Shown: in pieces, positions 21,546 to 33,395 of the stretch | How positions within the stretch are numbered: position 1 is the stretch's first letter | Layout of the letters: each line of letters opens with the position of its first letter | Assembly (NCBI GenBank): GCA_023101885.1 | Contig: JALPQD010000632.1 | Span: 777,637-841,636 of the forward strand | DNA from: Typhlomys cinereus | Lineage: Eukaryota > Chordata > Mammalia > Rodentia > Platacanthomyidae | Reading direction: 5' to 3' | Length of the DNA stretch: 64,000 nucleotides | Notes under the pieces: model-generated | Told to the model about the DNA's origin: nothing | Databases searched by the model: none | Seen by the model: the letters and a program-made list of their open reading frames with translations, nothing else | Position numbers and translations under genes: made by a program

Positions 21546-22954
21546 CTATAGATCCCAAGATACCTACTCTGTTTCTGTGTACAAACTGTTACTGTCACAG
21601 AGTCACACCCTTTCACATAATGTCTGTAGTATTACTGTGTCTAGTATAAGCTGACAGAGTTGACCATGTGACCCAGAAAATTGAGAAGACTTAGCATGTA
21701 ACCTTTTACAAAAATAATGTTGCTCCTTTGTGGAGCTGGTTGCACGCCACAGATTAGAACTGTAATATTTTGACCTACAATAAGGCACTTTCACAAATGT
21801 TCTCGAGACTTGTCATTTCCAAAATTAATTCTAAGATGAAATGATTTTCCTAGTGTTAAATCAACAACAAATCTCTATTCACTGGCTCTTTTGTAGGTCT
21901 TTATACATCTTTTGATTCATTTCATAGTCATGAACCTGGGATATTTCAACCAAATTTGATTTGGCATATCCATATTAAGGGTGCTCTACAGGCAGAATCT
22001 GGGAAGTGTTAAATGGAGTGCTGTAGAGTGTTCTCAGGCCCAGCAGCTTGTGGATAAGAAAGGATTCGCACTGACATTTACCACCAGATTTGCTGGCTTT
22101 TTGCCTCCATCTGCTATGCTGGCCTTGAGACCCTAGCAAAGTCCTGTCTATCTAAATGTTTCTGAGTTTCTCTAGACACACCTCAGCTAAGCTTGGTTCT
22201 ACTCTCCACAGCTGTCTACTATGAGCTCTATATGCTTTCTACCTCCTTGGAGTAAATTATGAAATCTGTGAGATTAAGGGCAAAACTGAAGGTATCGAAG
22301 TGATAAAAGGTCCCGTTCAGCATTCAGTGTGCTGGCTCATTGGAACCCTATTTTGTCACATACAGTGGTAGGTGGAAGGATACACTCCTTTCTATTGGAG
22401 ATAAGCAGGCATGATTAGACCCCACCTCTCTTTACCTTGCTAATACTAAAGTGGCATGTGAGTTCTATAACATACTACCATGGGCCCCTTCCTTGAATTA
22501 ATCCAGCTGGGCATATGATTCCTCAGGCTATGATTCCAACCCCCCAATCACCTGATTCACCTACAACTATGCTACAGAAATCCTTTTAATGAAATCAAGC
22601 ATTTCTTCCCAGAACAACCCCAACCCCCTGTTTCTCATTCTCTTTTTTTTTAGTAAGCACAAGCAAAAGAAGACCTACGTTTCCAACTTGCAGGTCATAA
22701 TGCCCACTTCCCCTTTCTTTGTCTAACTCCATTTACCATGCTTTCTACCTCTGGAAGTCTACATTAACTTTGCCAGTTACCCTTCTCCTCCTGGCAGCAG
22801 CCACCATCTGCCTGACAGAATCTAGAGCATGCTGGCCTTGTTAATGTGATTCTTAAAGTTCTAAGGAAGTGGTCATTGAACTTTTTTCTGAGTTGTTCCT
22901 ATATTCCTGTACTGGGGGTTTCTAATTTCTATGGTAACATTTCTGCTCAATAAT
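21546..22954. other. Unique intronic DNA
   Basis: No element or exon recognised. Confidence 0.5.
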
Positions 22955-23130
22955 GGGTTGCAGCATCAGCTTTGAATGTATCAGTCCTAACCGAGAAGTT
23001 TTTCAAGATGTATGCTTTACTCCAAACCCAGGGGATAAGATACTCTGGTTTTGAATTTTGACCATCTGTACTTTAATAAGAAATAGATGGTTTGTAGGGC
23101 ATGATGAAATTTGAGAACCACTCATATGAC
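22955..23130 (-). mobile_element. MER5A-like hAT DNA transposon remnant
   Basis: GCAGCATCAGC, GATACTCTGG, CCATCTGTACTTTAATAAG and the terminal GAAATTTGAGAACCACT occur in the order of reverse-oriented MER5A. Confidence 0.65.
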
Positions 23131-23681
23131 TCAGTGATATATAGAGCAACACATTTGTGTTCTTCCTTCTCCCAAGGTAGTAAGTAGTTTGTATATGAAG
23201 GTGACTGCCATCAGATCTGCTTTCTCAGTGTTCACAGCCTTGGCAATGGAGCCTTGTGACTCTTCAAGAAATGAAGCCCTTTTCCTACCCCTAAAACCTG
23301 GGCTGACATGTCAAGTTGCACTTGCAATGGAATGTAGCAGAAGTGATGCTGTACAAATTGCCAAGTGGAGACATCAAGAAGTCTCGAAGTTGCCATCCCC
23401 TCTGCTTGAAGGAAGATTGTCTTGAGAATATAATATAATGAAGCTATCATCTAGCTCACCAGAAGATGTGAAGGAATAACAATCTCCAACAGTTAGCTTT
23501 CAGATACCTGGAATAGAGGAGTTTTTACCTTCTTGCTCCTCATCAGTTGCCAAATAATTACATTTATATGGATGAGACCAAGTGAGATAACTACTCAGGA
23601 AATCTCAATTCAAATTACAGAACCACAGAATAAAGAGTAGATAAAATGCATTTCTTTTAGGCTATACAATTTTGGGGTGAT
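23131..23681. other. Unique intronic DNA
   Basis: No element or exon recognised. Confidence 0.5.
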
Positions 23682-24062
23682 GTGTTAGCTGCATCTTTCT
23701 ATTGCTGGACGAATATGGGACTCAATTAGGGGGACAAAGCATTTATTCTCAACTTATAGTTTCTGGTTACAGTTAATCAGCATGGGAGGAGTGTTGACAT
23801 CGCTATCAGGAGCTGAGGGAACAGACCACACCATATCCACAGGAAGACCTGAACGAGGGACATACTTCCCAACTTGCCAGTCTGCGAAAATACTGAACCA
23901 GCTCTGTCCACCTTATCCAGATGTCCAACATGGGTGGGAGTTCCATCATCAATTAGCCAAACTCCCACAGACTTGCTCAGGGCTTATCTTGACTAAATAA
24001 TTCTACACAGGTATGCTTAAAGGCTCAGGTCTCAGTTGTCAAGTTGATGCCTGTACCTATCT
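23682..24062 (-). mobile_element. MT-like MaLR solo LTR
   Basis: The minus strand carries GTCAAGTTGATGCCTGTACC near the end, CCTGTGGATATGGTGTGGTC, GATGTCAACACTCC and the GTTGAGAATAAATGCTTTGTC polyadenylation region. Confidence 0.75.
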
Positions 24063-24900
24063 GGAACAGATGCTTTTATGCTATCCAAGAACTTCATTTC
24101 ATCATGATCATTTGCCTTAAAAATGTGAACCTGTATAACTTAGAAGAGATCCACAGCATAATAAATATGTACTGGAAGTAAACCATCACAGGGAAGTTGG
24201 TTTAGTTGGTTTTACAAAGCTACTTAGAGTCTTACTTTCCACAAATATAGTAGAAAAAAAAAAAGATGAAATGATATAATAATTTCAACAATTGCTTCAG
24301 GTTCAGATTCCTACACTTTGAAGAAATTTACACCAAATTCATTTATCTGGAAGGAGAAAATGCAAAAAAACAAAGAACACTATTAATCCCTATGAAGCTA
24401 AGGCATAGTAAAATTGACATTAACTACTTAGGAGCTTCCTCTGTCTGGAAGTTTCACTGGGTCATTCGTTAGAAGCTAATGGGCTTGGATTAGGATCCTT
24501 ATTCTCTTTCTTTTTTATTCAGATATGTGGCCTTAAACTAGCAGTTTCCCTTCTAAACACTGAGGTCCTGGCTTTTGAAAACAGCTTTGTATAACCATAT
24601 GTTCTCAGCAATTCTTTTGACAATATAAACATAAATGCAAAGGAACTATGCATACAACAGGAGTGCGGGGAAACAAATGAGGATTTATAAATTGCACTTA
24701 TTATTGTATAGTCCACAGCATAACAAAATATACTCCAATCATATTACAAACAAGATTTTTATATTGTGTTAGGTTCAGATTGCAAAATAGGGGACATAAA
24801 CAATTCCAATTCTGCTCTTCCATCCACTGCATGAAAAGAAAAGAAAAAAAGTCCCCGTTGATGCCTTTCACGTGTTTCCTATTTTGACTCTGTTGGTTTG
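24063..24900. other. AT-rich intronic DNA
   Basis: No confident element. 24450-24560 weakly resembles MIR. Confidence 0.4.
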
Positions 24901-25364
24901 CTAGGGGAGATAAAAATCCTGGCTTTGAAAAAATTCCCCTCTCGCTTTGTCTTCAGTTCCAGCCCCCAACTTGCCAGCTCTTCCCTGATGGCTTAGCTGA
25001 GGACTTTGGCAGGCTCTCCATCTTCCCTGGATGCAGGGAGCCACAGCGGGTGATGGACCCCAGGAGAGAGGGGAATGAGGCTGAGCAGGAGCCCTGAGAT
25101 GCTCTTGCCAAACTGCCAAATGCTTCTGATGCTCTTGGATATGGCTCAGCAGCATCCCTTTCCCCGGGCCCTGCTTGGTGCTCACCCTGTGGCTGTTCTG
25201 ATGGGGCCGGGACCATTTCTGGAGCTCTCCCCAGGGAGCTCAAGGTTTCACACCACCTTCTGAGGTTCTTACACTAGACTAGGTTGCCTGCCTACATCTC
25301 AGGCAGGAATGGCCTTGCCTACACCCACTGGCTCCTGTTGGCACATTCAGTTATCACCCAGTTG
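24901..25364. other. Unassigned GC-rich block
   Basis: About 460 bp clearly GC-richer than neighbouring intron, with overlapping open frames of 60-96 codons on both strands. It starts about 1.7 kb downstream of exon 50. No dystrophin similarity, convincing splice pair or known repeat is seen. Candidates are an unrecognised LTR or a conserved regulatory segment. Confidence 0.4.
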
Positions 25365-25480
25365 CTCAGACTTCCCTGTGTGCTGGCACCACCTGGGGAT
25401 TATATTACAATGCAGGTGAGTTTGCACAGGGCCTGCAGAGGACCTGAGAGTGTGTCTTTCTAACTCAGGTCATTTGGCAT
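25365..25480 (+). mobile_element. MER5-like hAT remnant (weak)
   Basis: CACCACCTGGGGATTATATTACAATGCAG and GGGCCTGCAG...TTTCTAACTCAGGT resemble forward MER5A. Confidence 0.45.
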
Positions 25481-27040
25481 CAATTGTTAGACCACCTTCT
25501 GTTGTACTTGTAGTTGAGATATTTTCTTTTCATCAGGGGTCTCATCTTTCTCTTTCAATTAGAATCTATTTCTGGAAAGAAGGAACATCTTGTTCTATGC
25601 TGAATTCTTTGCATTTAGACTCCTGCCAAGTACACAGAACTTGCCACACAAGAGTTAGTAAATGGATTATTTATTCACGTTCCTAGAGATCCAAACTTTA
25701 GAACTTTGAATGGATTTCCAGGTAGTAACATCATGGTTACACTTCAATAGATTCCTTGGTCTTGGCTTTGAAATCATCCTATTAGTCTCCAGAGGAGCAG
25801 AAATCTCAGAGTTCAGAGTTCAGGAAACTTCCACAGAAATCACTGGAATGCAATCTCTTTACAGAGCTATATACGCTGAGGCTGAATAGACCAAAGACAG
25901 CTAGAGAACCAACACTAATAAATGAACATATAGGAACAACTGTGCATATGTGCTGAGAGAACCAAAATTACAGCTCATAAAAGGAAATAAACCTGACATA
26001 ATTAGTTGGATATAAACCCTGATCTAGCAATTTTCATGTCCCCAGCTGACAAAATATATAATGCTTGCACATCTTTTTCCAGTCTCCAATGTCATTAAAT
26101 CTAACTGATGAGAGCTCAAAATCCCAGGGGGCACATGAGATACACTGTCCCACATTGTAGGGCTTCTTTTAGCCCAAACACTAACTATCCCTCCTCCTCA
26201 TTGTTTTGACTGAAAGTAAAATAAAAATCAACTTCATCTGAAAAGCCAGGCATCAGGCTTTAATACTTTAAACATATGATCTTTAAAAATAGAGAGACAT
26301 AAATAACTAAATAAATGAAAGAACCACCAAAGATACTTTTTGGTCTGCCTAACTAGGGAATTAGTACTAACTTCTTTCTCCAGAACTCAATGTTGGCATT
26401 ACAATTTTCAATACTTGTCTCTACAAGTGAATAGGAAGTAAAGCAACCAAGCTGAAGATATGTAGTAAAAAAAGTCAAAACTATAGTCAAACGCAGTCTT
26501 CTTTCAAGTCAGCTTATCGTAATCAAAGTTCACTGATTTTCATTCTTGGAACCTAAAACAGCAGAGCCTTTAAGTGTGGAATGAGGTTTTTGTGGTTCAA
26601 GAAGACTATGGAGATGTTACAGAATACAATGAGGTGTATTTAGTAGTAGATATTCTCATATTTCACCTTGGTTGGACAATATGACATGCCCATTGCTAAA
26701 TGCTGGGATATGGTGACAGCATTTTACTTGCCAAGAATCATCTCCAGGCTCAGATAAAAGCCATTTTCCAGTACCCTCAATTTCCAGGGAAGAGTGCAAG
26801 GGTAACTTCTGAATGGAATACAAAGGCTAGGTTCTCTTACTGGAATTCAGGAAGATTCTGCCTTTAAGGTTCAACCTGCCCACCGCTTTTCCTTCCAATT
26901 GTATCTTCAGCGAATCCTGTGGATGTCCATGGAAGCCACTCAAAGATTTGTTTTGCATGGTAAATAATTTCCAATTCACTCAGAGATAAACGTCCCAGTC
27001 ATGCCTTTCAGCAAACAGCTCAAGCAAAAGACAAGCAGTT
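25481..27040. other. Intron 50 DNA immediately downstream of exon 50
   Basis: No repeat recognised. This is the repeat-poor flank of exon 50. Confidence 0.5.
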
Positions 27041-27048
27041 GTACTTAC
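27041..27048 (-). other. Exon 50 splice donor
   Basis: Reads GTAAGTAC on the minus strand directly after the last exon 50 base. It matches the U1 consensus GTAAGT exactly, a strong donor. Confidence 0.95.
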
Positions 27049-27157
27049 GGGCTCCAACAGGGGTTAGCGCAGGGCCACGGTCAGGCTGCTTTGCCCTCAG
27101 CTCTCGCAGTAAGCGGTTTACCACCTCCCACTCTCTGCTGAGGTCTTCTAACTTCCC
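27049..27157 (-). CDS. Dmd: Dystrophin exon 50 (end of spectrin-like repeat 19, start of hinge 3)
   Basis: This is a 109-bp internal exon, the same size as human exon 50. On the minus strand it starts after a ...GTTAAAG acceptor and ends at a strong GTAAGTAC donor. It reads in phase 0 for 36 codons plus one base. The peptide begins GKLEDLSREW and contains VVNRLLRELRAKQPD, clearly dystrophin. It forms the last helix of the repeat before hinge 3, then enters the Pro/Gly-rich hinge (end GPALTPVGA). Compared with human exon 50 as I remember it, about ten of 36 residues differ. The first codon is GGG (Gly) where human has AGG (Arg). Several changes raise GC (CGC, CGA, CGT, GCG codons). Loss of a 109-bp exon would shift the frame. 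There is no stop or frameshift. Confidence 0.98.
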
Positions 27158-27185
27158 CTTTAACAGAATAACACACAGGTTACTG
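27158..27185 (-). other. Exon 50 splice acceptor region
   Basis: On the minus strand the intron ends ...GTGTGTTATTCTGTTAAAG before the exon. The AG is at 27158-27159. The polypyrimidine tract is short and broken by purines, so the acceptor looks modest. Confidence 0.9.
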
Positions 27186-27490
27186 ATTTCAATACAACTT
27201 AACTCATCAAGCTCTTAATTCATTTTGTGAGTATATTATTGGATTTCGATTATATTTTGCTTCTAAATTAATTTTTTCCAAGTAGAATTTCTTTCAATGG
27301 AATTACAATTACATTAACCAAATACCCTACACATATTTATTGATTGCTGCATGGAATGTCTTTCCTCCCTCCAGGCACAATTTCCTTTAAAAAAAAAAGT
27401 AAACATTCATGACAACAAAAATAAAAACCAGTTCTTTTGCTAGCACTTTAAAAAATGGTATCTGTTGTGGATACATATAGCACTTAAATA
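27186..27490. other. Intron 49 DNA immediately upstream of exon 50
   Basis: AT-rich, no repeat recognised. It contains the branch-point region of exon 50, which I cannot pinpoint. Confidence 0.5.
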
Positions 27491-27740
27491 AGGTGTGTGG
27501 ATGGCTCCGGGGTTAAGGCCCTCACTTCCTAAGCAAAAGGACCAAAGTTTGGATCCCCAGAACCCATGTGAAAATGCTGGGGAGAAATGGTGGCAGCCTG
27601 CACTTTTTGCTCTGAAAAGCAGAGCCTGGGAAATGCCAGAGGAAAGCAAAAAGGAGGTAGAGCAATCCAGGATGATTCTAGATGTTACCCTTGGACCTCT
27701 ACAGACTTAAGTGCACTCTCATGCACACACACACACAAAC
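27491..27740 (+). repeat. ID-headed (CA)n-tailed SINE
   Basis: GTGTGGATGGCTCCGGGGTTAA head, GATCCCCAGAACCCATGTG, GCAGAGCCTGGGAAATGCC and AGCAATCCAGGATGATTC body, then a short CA tail. ACTTAAA at 27482-27488 and 27739-27745 may be a 7-bp target-site duplication. It is antisense to Dmd, 0.3 kb upstream of exon 50. Confidence 0.82.
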
Positions 27741-27956
27741 TTAAAACAAATCTTAATGTCCTACCTAACCTAAGATTAATCATATCACCATGTCTTGGTG
27801 GGAGAGGTAGCAGTAGAGATGGAGTTGGGGAGAGAGGGAGACTATCTTCCAGACATTCCTTTAAGAACAAACTCTTGGAACTAAGTGGACGAGGTACTGG
27901 GGTTCAGAGCACCAGTGCTTCTGTAAATTCTGGGCAACTATGACTGTTATTGCACT

Positions 27957-28340
27957 TTGTCTTCATGTTGCTAACATGACTGTAAGATCCAACACCTTAA
28001 GAGAACAGGGAGTTTATCTTGTTTATGATTTTGGTTACAATTCATAGTCCAGCTTGGTGGAGATTTAGTTCAGAGCAGCACCATGGGCAACATCATATCC
28101 ACAGGAATTGTCTGAGAGGGACACGTTTTCTCTTACCAGAACGCCTGCATGCCAATATGCCAAAGTATGTCAAAACTCTAACTCAGCTCTCTGCTCAGGG
28201 AATGGCTCCAAGCACTAAGGGCTTGGTCTTCCCTCATTGATTAGAAAAACCTCCTTCATGCTGGCTCAGAGCTCGACCTGACTACCAGTTGGTCATGGAT
28301 GTGTTTAAAGAGTCAGCTGTCAAGTTGGCACCTAGATTTA
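27957..28340 (-). mobile_element. MT-like MaLR solo LTR
   Basis: The minus strand contains AGGTGCCAACTTGACAGCTG, CCTGTGGATATGATG, AAGCTGGACTATGAATTGTA and AAACTCCCTGTTCTC in MT order. Confidence 0.75.
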
Positions 28341-28493
28341 GCCAGCACGGCAGTCCACCTGTAATTCCAGAGATAGGGAGGAGACATGGGTACTTCTGGG
28401 GATCCCCAGAATTCGCAATTGCTTCACTAGCTGAATCTGTGAGCTCCTGGGTCAGCGAGAGATTCACCTCAATGTACGTGATGGAAATCAGCT

Positions 28494-28495
28494 GA

Positions 28496-28545
<50 letters not shown>

Positions 28546-29005
28546 AGGGAGGGAGAGGAGGGAGAGAGAGGAAGGGGGAAAGAGGGAGGGAGAGAGGGAG
28601 GGAAAGAGAAAGGGAGGGAGGGAGAGAGAGGGAAGGAAAGGGAGAGACAGAGGAAAGGAGGAGGGAGGGAGAGAGGGAAGGAGGGAGGCAGAGAGGGAAG
28701 GAGAGGAAAGGAGGAGGGAGGGAGAGAGGGAAGGAGGGAGGCAGAGAGGGAAGGAGGGGGGGAGAGAGGGAAGGATGGAGGGAAAGAGGGAAGGAAGGAG
28801 GGAGAGAGGGAAGGACAGAGGGAGAGAGGGAAGGACGGAGGGAGAGGGAGGGAGAGGGAGGAAGGGAAAGAGAGGGAGGGAAAGGGAGGGAGGGAGAGAG
28901 AGGGAGAAGAAAGGAGAGAGGAAGGGAGGGATGAGTGAGAGAGAGAGGGAGGGAGAGAGAGAGAAAAGGAGAGGGAGGGAGAGAGAGAGAAAGGGAGAGG
29001 GAGAG
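28494..29005. repeat. 512-bp interrupted polypurine (GGGA/GAGA) tract
   Basis: Begins with a pure GA run (28498-28541) and continues as GGGAGGGA, GAAGGAGG and GAGAGGGA units with only scattered C or T. In the Dmd transcript it is a C/U tract about 1.3 kb upstream of exon 50. Long Ser/Leu/Pro or Arg/Glu/Gly frames here are translated repeat. Confidence 0.97.
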
Positions 29006-30425
29006 CATGGATCAGGTGGTAGAAATAATGTAGGCAGACATCTTCAGCTGTCCATACTTAAAGAAATCGCCTCGGGTATAGAGCCACGGGGATGTGTTCA
29101 CTGCATGCCTACTCAGTGGCAAGGTGCAGAGGAGCAGCCACTGAACAGCTCCCTGTGGATTTAGATACCTCCTGATTTGGCCAGTGGTGAGCCGGTGTGT
29201 ATTTCACAACTGGCTTTCTGCTGGTGACAGCAGTCTCATTTATAACTTTTGCCAGATTTAGTAATGTAAATGCTCACACCACGACCCAATTTAAATTGTC
29301 AGGATAATACCAAGTGACTCACCACCTGCCTGAAAACTTACCAATAAACTGCATTTCTTCCTCCACCTCTCCCTCACACAACTGAAACAAGTTGGTTCCA
29401 GCACATGAAACACTCGGGCAGTTCAATGGTTCACTTTGGCTACTGGGAAGCCAAATAATTAGTTATAATCCTGAGAATCTGAGCACAGGTGATGTCTGTC
29501 AGTCCTAAGCAGAGGCTTGCAAAACATCAGTCAAATCTCTAGGCTTAAAAAAAAATCCCCTTTTCCTCTTCATTGGAATCAACACGAAGGTACAAGAGTA
29601 CCATAGAATCAACGCAATCGCCAGGAGACCTTGTACAGATACTTATGCCTTGGTCCCAGCCCCAGAATACTGCATTTAGTAACACTAGGTGAAGGCTCAA
29701 GAATTTAATTTTGCAGTTTTCTAGGCAATGGCGAAGCAGTCTGTCCATGACCAAAATAGGTGTTCATTATACCTGATGAGTTACCTCAGTATCTAAGTTG
29801 TAGCAAATATGCACCGTTTTTGGGAAAAATAAGAACATAGGCCTTGATTTGCAATAGAACTGAATTCTTAGGAGAAATTCTGGTTCAAAAACGCTTCCAA
29901 GGGGATTGGCAGAAGCTAGTTTTCCAAAATAACAAATTCAGAAAAGCCGTCTGGCCAGAAACATGCATACTTGATTGTCCTGTGAGTAAGAAAATAACAG
30001 CATTCTGTGAAGACACTGGAATATTTAGTTTGTGAGAATAACTTCCTAGGTCTTCTCTTCTGAAAGAGTTGATAGGAACATTTGCATGTGGCTATAAATT
30101 TCTATTCTGATACAGATAATAAAAATATTTGACCTATTCTGGATGTGCTTAAAAATAAATAACAGAAACTGTTTCTTATCTGAAGCATCAAAGTTGTAAA
30201 GTCAGAAAGGACCAAGTATTTAAAAGGAATAAGAATAATAGGATAATAGGAATGATGATAAACCCAACCAAACAACTAGAATGTTTTATATACATGCTGT
30301 GGTTTAGTGTTAATCATTAATTTAATGATAACCATCTCAGTAAAAACTGTCATCCATTTGCATTTAACAGAAAATAAATGTTCAGTGGCTATGAAGTGCC
30401 AGTTTTTGTAGCACTTACTAATCTT
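29006..30425. other. Unique intronic DNA
   Basis: No element or exon recognised. Confidence 0.5.
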
Positions 30426-30920
30426 ATGAAATGAAGTTAATCTCTGAGCCCTCAATGTCTAGTGGAGAAAATAGACACAAAAAATTACAATAGAGTTTTG
30501 GGGTAATAAAAATTATTTCAGCAAGGCACATTGGGGGACAGTTTAACACAGATTGGAGACAACACTAGGTTGTCTAGCAATGCTACCATATTAATCTTCG
30601 GAGATGGAGAAAGACTGTTCAAATAAGTGATGGTTTTCAGGATGGATAGGAAGAGAACTTTCCAGAAGGAAAAATATGTTCAAAGACACAGAGAGAAGAG
30701 GCACTGAACCTTTTCAGAAATGCTGCCTGACTAGAGTTTATGAAGAATGATGTGAAATAACTAGATCAGTTGCAGTGCCAATGAAAAAGATCTGGTAATG
30801 CTTGACTCTGGGATTCTTTTCTAAAATAAAGAAGTGGATGGAGATGTTGAGGAGCCCAGAAGTGATGTGACAAGACTTGTGTTTTCCATTGTGGAGTCTT
30901 TATCAGAAGAGAACAGGCAC
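30426..30920 (-). mobile_element. L2-like LINE remnant, minus strand
   Basis: The order CTAGTGGAGAAAATAGACA, TTTCCAGAAGGAAAAATATG, TTCAAAGACACAGAG, GATGTGACAAGACTTGTG matches reverse-oriented L2 3' region; the divergence indicates great age. Confidence 0.55.
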
Positions 30921-31611
30921 AGGAGTTGGGAGATAATGTTGGAAACACAGTGAGTGAACAGCAGTTTGGACTTAACTAAAGATTTCTTATGTGATTTTGC
31001 CCCAGGAAGTGCTGAAGAGAAGCCTCCTGACAAAGGCTTTTCCAAGCACACACTTTTCAGGGCACCCTGGAAGGTGGGAACTGACTCTTCTGTTTCTTGC
31101 ATGGTATTCCTTCTATGGAGTCCAGTGCTTCTAATATTAGGTACTTAGAAATTACTTCTGAATTGAATTCAGTGAGATTAGAAATGACTGTTTGAATGAA
31201 GGCAAATAGAGTCAATTCCGTGTACTCTCAACTTGACAATGTGAATTACATACCATGATGATTTTTCTTAGAGTGGACTTAAAAAATGCTCATGCAAGTT
31301 TCCAGGTGTGCAATCATTACATTAGGCTATTATAATGCCTGAAAGAGATTATATTTGAAAGATTAATCTTCTAAACCAAGGTCACATCTTTAGGTTTCTA
31401 GAGAGATTAGACAGAAAATAAGGGAAGCAAAAGACTTGTGTTTAAAATAGAGAGCTGTAACTTTAGAGACAATTGGACATTACCGATAGAAATATAGCAT
31501 GTTTAAAAAACCAGAAGGTAACAATAAAACCCTTTCTGAACATATTACTTCTTCAGAATATGCCAGAGAAATATTACATTTGTTTACTTTCTTTTCAATT
31601 TCTTTTTTGCA
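30921..31611. other. Unique intronic DNA
   Basis: No element or exon recognised. Confidence 0.5.
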
Positions 31612-31915
31612 TGCATGTGCATGCATGTATGTGTGTTTTGCATATGTGAGTGTGTTCATGTGTGTAGAGGAGTGTGTACAAGAGTACATTTGAGTATGTG
31701 TGCCTATAGAGGCTCAAAGGTGACAATTAGAATGACCTTGGATTGTTCTAACTTACTGCTCTACTCTGGAGTTTTCCAGGCTCCACTTTCCAGGGCCAGA
31801 AGTGTAGGTTGCTGCCATTACCGCCCAAAATTTTTATATGGGATCTGGTGATCTGAAATCGGGTCTTTTGGTTTGTAAGGCAATGTCTTTAAACATTGAA
31901 CGCTTTCTCCAACCT
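31612..31915 (-). repeat. ID-headed (CA)n-tailed SINE, minus strand
   Basis: A TG/TGCA-rich tail at the left, then GAATGACCTTGGATTGTTC, CAGGGCCAGAAGTGTAGG, TTTTTATATGGGATCTGG and a degraded head at the right. Confidence 0.75.
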
Positions 31916-31917
31916 TC

Positions 31918-31944
31918 TTTATCCATCCTCATGGGCACATTGTA

Positions 31945-31975
<31 letters not shown>

Positions 31976-32032
31976 TGTGTGTGTGTGTTCACATGTAGGA
32001 GAGTGCATGTTTATCCATCCTCATGGGCACAT

Positions 32033-32088
<56 letters not shown>

Positions 32089-32109
32089 CACATGTAGGAG
32101 AGTGCATGT
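31918..32109. repeat. About 92/100-bp tandem duplication containing (TG)n arrays
   Basis: TTTATCCATCCTCATGGGCA...TTCACATGTAGGAGAGTGCATG occurs at 31918-32009 and again at 32010-32109. The two copies differ mainly in TG-array length and one interruption. Confidence 0.93.
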
Positions 32110-32372
32110 GGAGGCCTGAGGCAGATATTGGTAATCACCCTTGATTGTTTTTCCACCTTGTTGTTTTTGAGGCAGGGTCTTTAATTAAACCTGAAGTCTA
32201 CTGATAGTGCTTCTCTCTCTAGCAAGCTTGCTCTAAGGAATTCCATTCTCTGCCAACAAGAGTAGAATTCCAAGAGAGTAGCTATATTGACTCAGCATGA
32301 ATTGGGATTCAGGTTTCTGAACTCCAGTCCCTTGGCTTGCACAGCAAGAACTATAACTGTTGAGCCATTTCC
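32110..32372 (-). repeat. B4-like SINE, minus strand
   Basis: The minus strand starts GGGGAAATGGCTCAACAGTT, continues through GAGTTCAGAAACCTGAATCC and ends CAAAAACAACAAGGTGG...GGCCTCCACATGC, as in rodent B4-type SINEs. The TG arrays to the left are likely its tail. Confidence 0.65.
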
Positions 32373-33382
32373 CCAACATCTTCCTTCATTGTTTATGGCA
32401 CCAGAAGGTAACAGAAAGCCCGTTTTTGCTATGAGGAGTTTAGATCAACAGGGCTGTGATACTAAAGAAATGGATAAGTGCATATGATGGTGCAGGATAA
32501 GGAATAGCATACAATACTTAGAATTAAGAAACTAGATCTGTTTAAAATAATGTGATAGATTTAAAAAATCCTATGCTAAATTTTAGAAAGCTAAGGAACA
32601 ATCTTTACAGCAAAATGTTTTTTAAGCTTTTGAAAGTATAAATTATATTGAATGATTAAAATGAGTAAAACAGGAAAAAAATGGGGGTAGACAAGGTGTG
32701 GTCACATTTTGATGATTAAATATAAAATGGAACATTGAATTATATAGATCTAAAACTAAATGATTAAAACCAATTTTATAAGTACTAGAAAGTTCTCACT
32801 TCTTAATTTAATTATAACTTTTACTCCTGAAGTTGTTTATGTCTAATGTGTCCAACATTTTATATAATTAGAGTGCTTAAATTTTTTTCTCAGAAGGCAT
32901 GTTGCCAAAACATTTATTAGCTGATCAGTGAACATATTTTTATTTATTATAAAACAGTCTTGAACCAAAAAAAGCAAAAATGCCTCTCATCAATATACAA
33001 ATTTGACAATGAAGGTCAAGATATGTGAATTTTTTTATTTTTCAGGCTTAACATAATTGCTTAAACACAAAGAATCAGTAGCTTCATAAATGCAGAATAT
33101 TAAAAACAAGTGGAGCAAGCCATGTTGGAAACAGAATGCTATGATAAAAAAACAGAGAGGAGAAAATGAACATTAAACTTCACCACTAAGAAATGTAATG
33201 ACAATTTCCAGTGAACTAAGAAGGAATGACAATTCAACATATGGTAAAGTCACATTTTGTATCATGTAACATACAAAAAATCACCTACATGTCCTAAAAG
33301 AAAGAGGGACATAATAGTCTAAGGGAAAAGATAAATGTCATGGTAAGGGAAAACTGAGAGTGGAGAGAGAACTTGAAATTAC
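32373..33382. other. AT-rich unique intronic DNA
   Basis: No element or exon recognised. Confidence 0.5.
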
Positions 33383-33395
33383 AGATGGGTTTAAG

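Noticed and set aside
24901..25263. Overlapping frames of up to 96 codons on both strands
   Set aside because: GC-rich composition lowers stop frequency. No homology or splice pair seen, so reported only as an unexplained block.
28469..29008. Open frames of 129 to 179 codons rich in Ser/Leu/Pro or Arg/Glu/Gly
   Set aside because: They are the translation of the polypurine tract. No start context, domain or splice structure.
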